Shown here: in pieces, positions 13,580 to 13,781 of the stretch
Layout: each line of letters starts with the position of its first letter
Numbering within the stretch: the first letter of the stretch is position 1
Assembly (NCBI GenBank): GCA_964635065.1
Contig: CAZWMK010000058.1
Location: forward strand, 1-13,781
Origin: CAZWMK01 sp964635065
GTDB taxonomy: Bacteria > Pseudomonadota > Alphaproteobacteria > Sphingomonadales > Sphingomonadaceae
DNA length: 13,781 nt
Direction: 5' to 3'
Translations under genes and position numbers: made by a program
The notes under the pieces: generated by a model
Databases searched by the model: none
Told to the model about the DNA's origin: nothing
What the model saw: the letters and a program-made list of their open reading frames with translations, nothing else

Positions 13580-13781
13580 ATGACAGTCGAGACTTTAATG
13601 GGTCGCGCGATTGCGGAATTCGATCCGCCGGTGCGCGGCGATCCGATCACGGGCGACCGTTATTTCACCAAGGAATGGATGGAAAAGGAGTGGGACAAGG
13701 TCTGGACCCGCATCTGGCATGTGGGCGGCATGGCCTATGACCTCGAAGAACCGGGCGACTACATCATGCATAAGCTGCGCC
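13580..13781 (+). CDS. Rieske oxygenase alpha subunit, N-terminal part, cut by window edge
   Basis: ATG 13580 is preceded by GGGAG (13567-13571) at a good distance; an in-frame GTG at 13571 is less likely because it overlaps that site. 67 codons are present. The protein begins MTVETLMGRAIAEFDPPVRG and continues RYFTKEWMEKEWDKVWTRIWHVGG...EEPGDY, the N-terminal strand-helix segment of Rieske oxygenase alpha subunits. About half of the positions match the same segment of the oxygenase at 8203-9534 (RYTSPEYMKLEWDRMWTKVW...NAGDY). The Rieske cluster ligands lie beyond the window, so the cofactor site cannot be confirmed. A TetR gene is divergent with a palindrome between them. Confidence 0.82.
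   Translation, partial: MTVETLMGRAIAEFDPPVRGDPITGDRYFTKEWMEKEWDKVWTRIWHVGGMAYDLEEPGDYIMHKLR

Noticed and set aside
13450..13740. + strand frame of 96 codons overlapping the second Rieske start
   Set aside because: Out of frame with the Rieske coding sequence from 13580, Cys/Gly-rich without a motif, and running through the promoter region.
1..13781. Mobile elements, CRISPR arrays, tRNA or rRNA genes
   Set aside because: No transposase or integrase motif, no regularly spaced repeats, no terminal inverted repeats and no tRNA-like cloverleaf was noticed in the gaps by reading; all gaps are short.

Overview
This 13.8 kb stretch of GC-rich DNA looks like alphaproteobacterial chromosome, most likely from a sphingomonad (Sphingomonadaceae). 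The assignment rests on GC-rich codon use, a P450 that closely follows the CYP101 (P450cam) family known from Novosphingobium, and the mix of Rieske oxygenases, CoA-thioester enzymes, short-chain dehydrogenases (SDRs) and TetR regulators typical of sphingomonad catabolic islands. It is inferred from content; no rRNA or other phylogenetic marker is present.

Layout. (1) Positions 2-1099: 3' part of gltD, a housekeeping gene that marks the edge of the catabolic locus, ending at a hairpin shared with the convergent P450. (2) 1175-3007: a CYP101-like P450 (-) and a MaoC-type hydratase (+) transcribed divergently. (3) 3240-8126 (+): family III CoA-transferase, a thiolase-superfamily/DUF35 fusion, an SCP2-type thiolase and a PECR-like SDR. 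The last three genes are joined by two ATGA stop/start overlaps, and the run ends at a strong bidirectional terminator. (4) 8203-11164 (-): two SDRs followed by a Rieske oxygenase alpha subunit. (5) 11295-12763 (+): a TetR regulator with an SDR-like protein 2 bp behind it; the gap to the divergent SDR operon carries a near-perfect palindrome. (6) 12770-13450 (-): a second TetR regulator, divergent from the start of a second Rieske oxygenase (13580 to the window edge), with another palindrome between them. No gene-free stretch exceeds 300 bases; the largest gap is 3008-3239.

How the genes may work together (inference): P450 and/or Rieske enzymes hydroxylate a hydrophobic, probably alicyclic or terpenoid/steroid-like substrate. 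SDRs oxidise the alcohols. The CoA-transferase activates a resulting acid. The MaoC hydratase, the enoyl-CoA reductase-like SDR and the thiolase plus DUF35 fusion process and cleave the acyl-CoA. Thiolase-DUF35 pairs are known to cleave side chains by retro-aldol or deacylation chemistry in steroid (Ltp2/ChsH2) and ibuprofen (IpfD/IpfE) degradation. The substrate cannot be named from sequence. No electron-transfer partner for the P450 or Rieske enzymes, no CoA ligase, no acyl-CoA dehydrogenase and no transporter is seen in the window.
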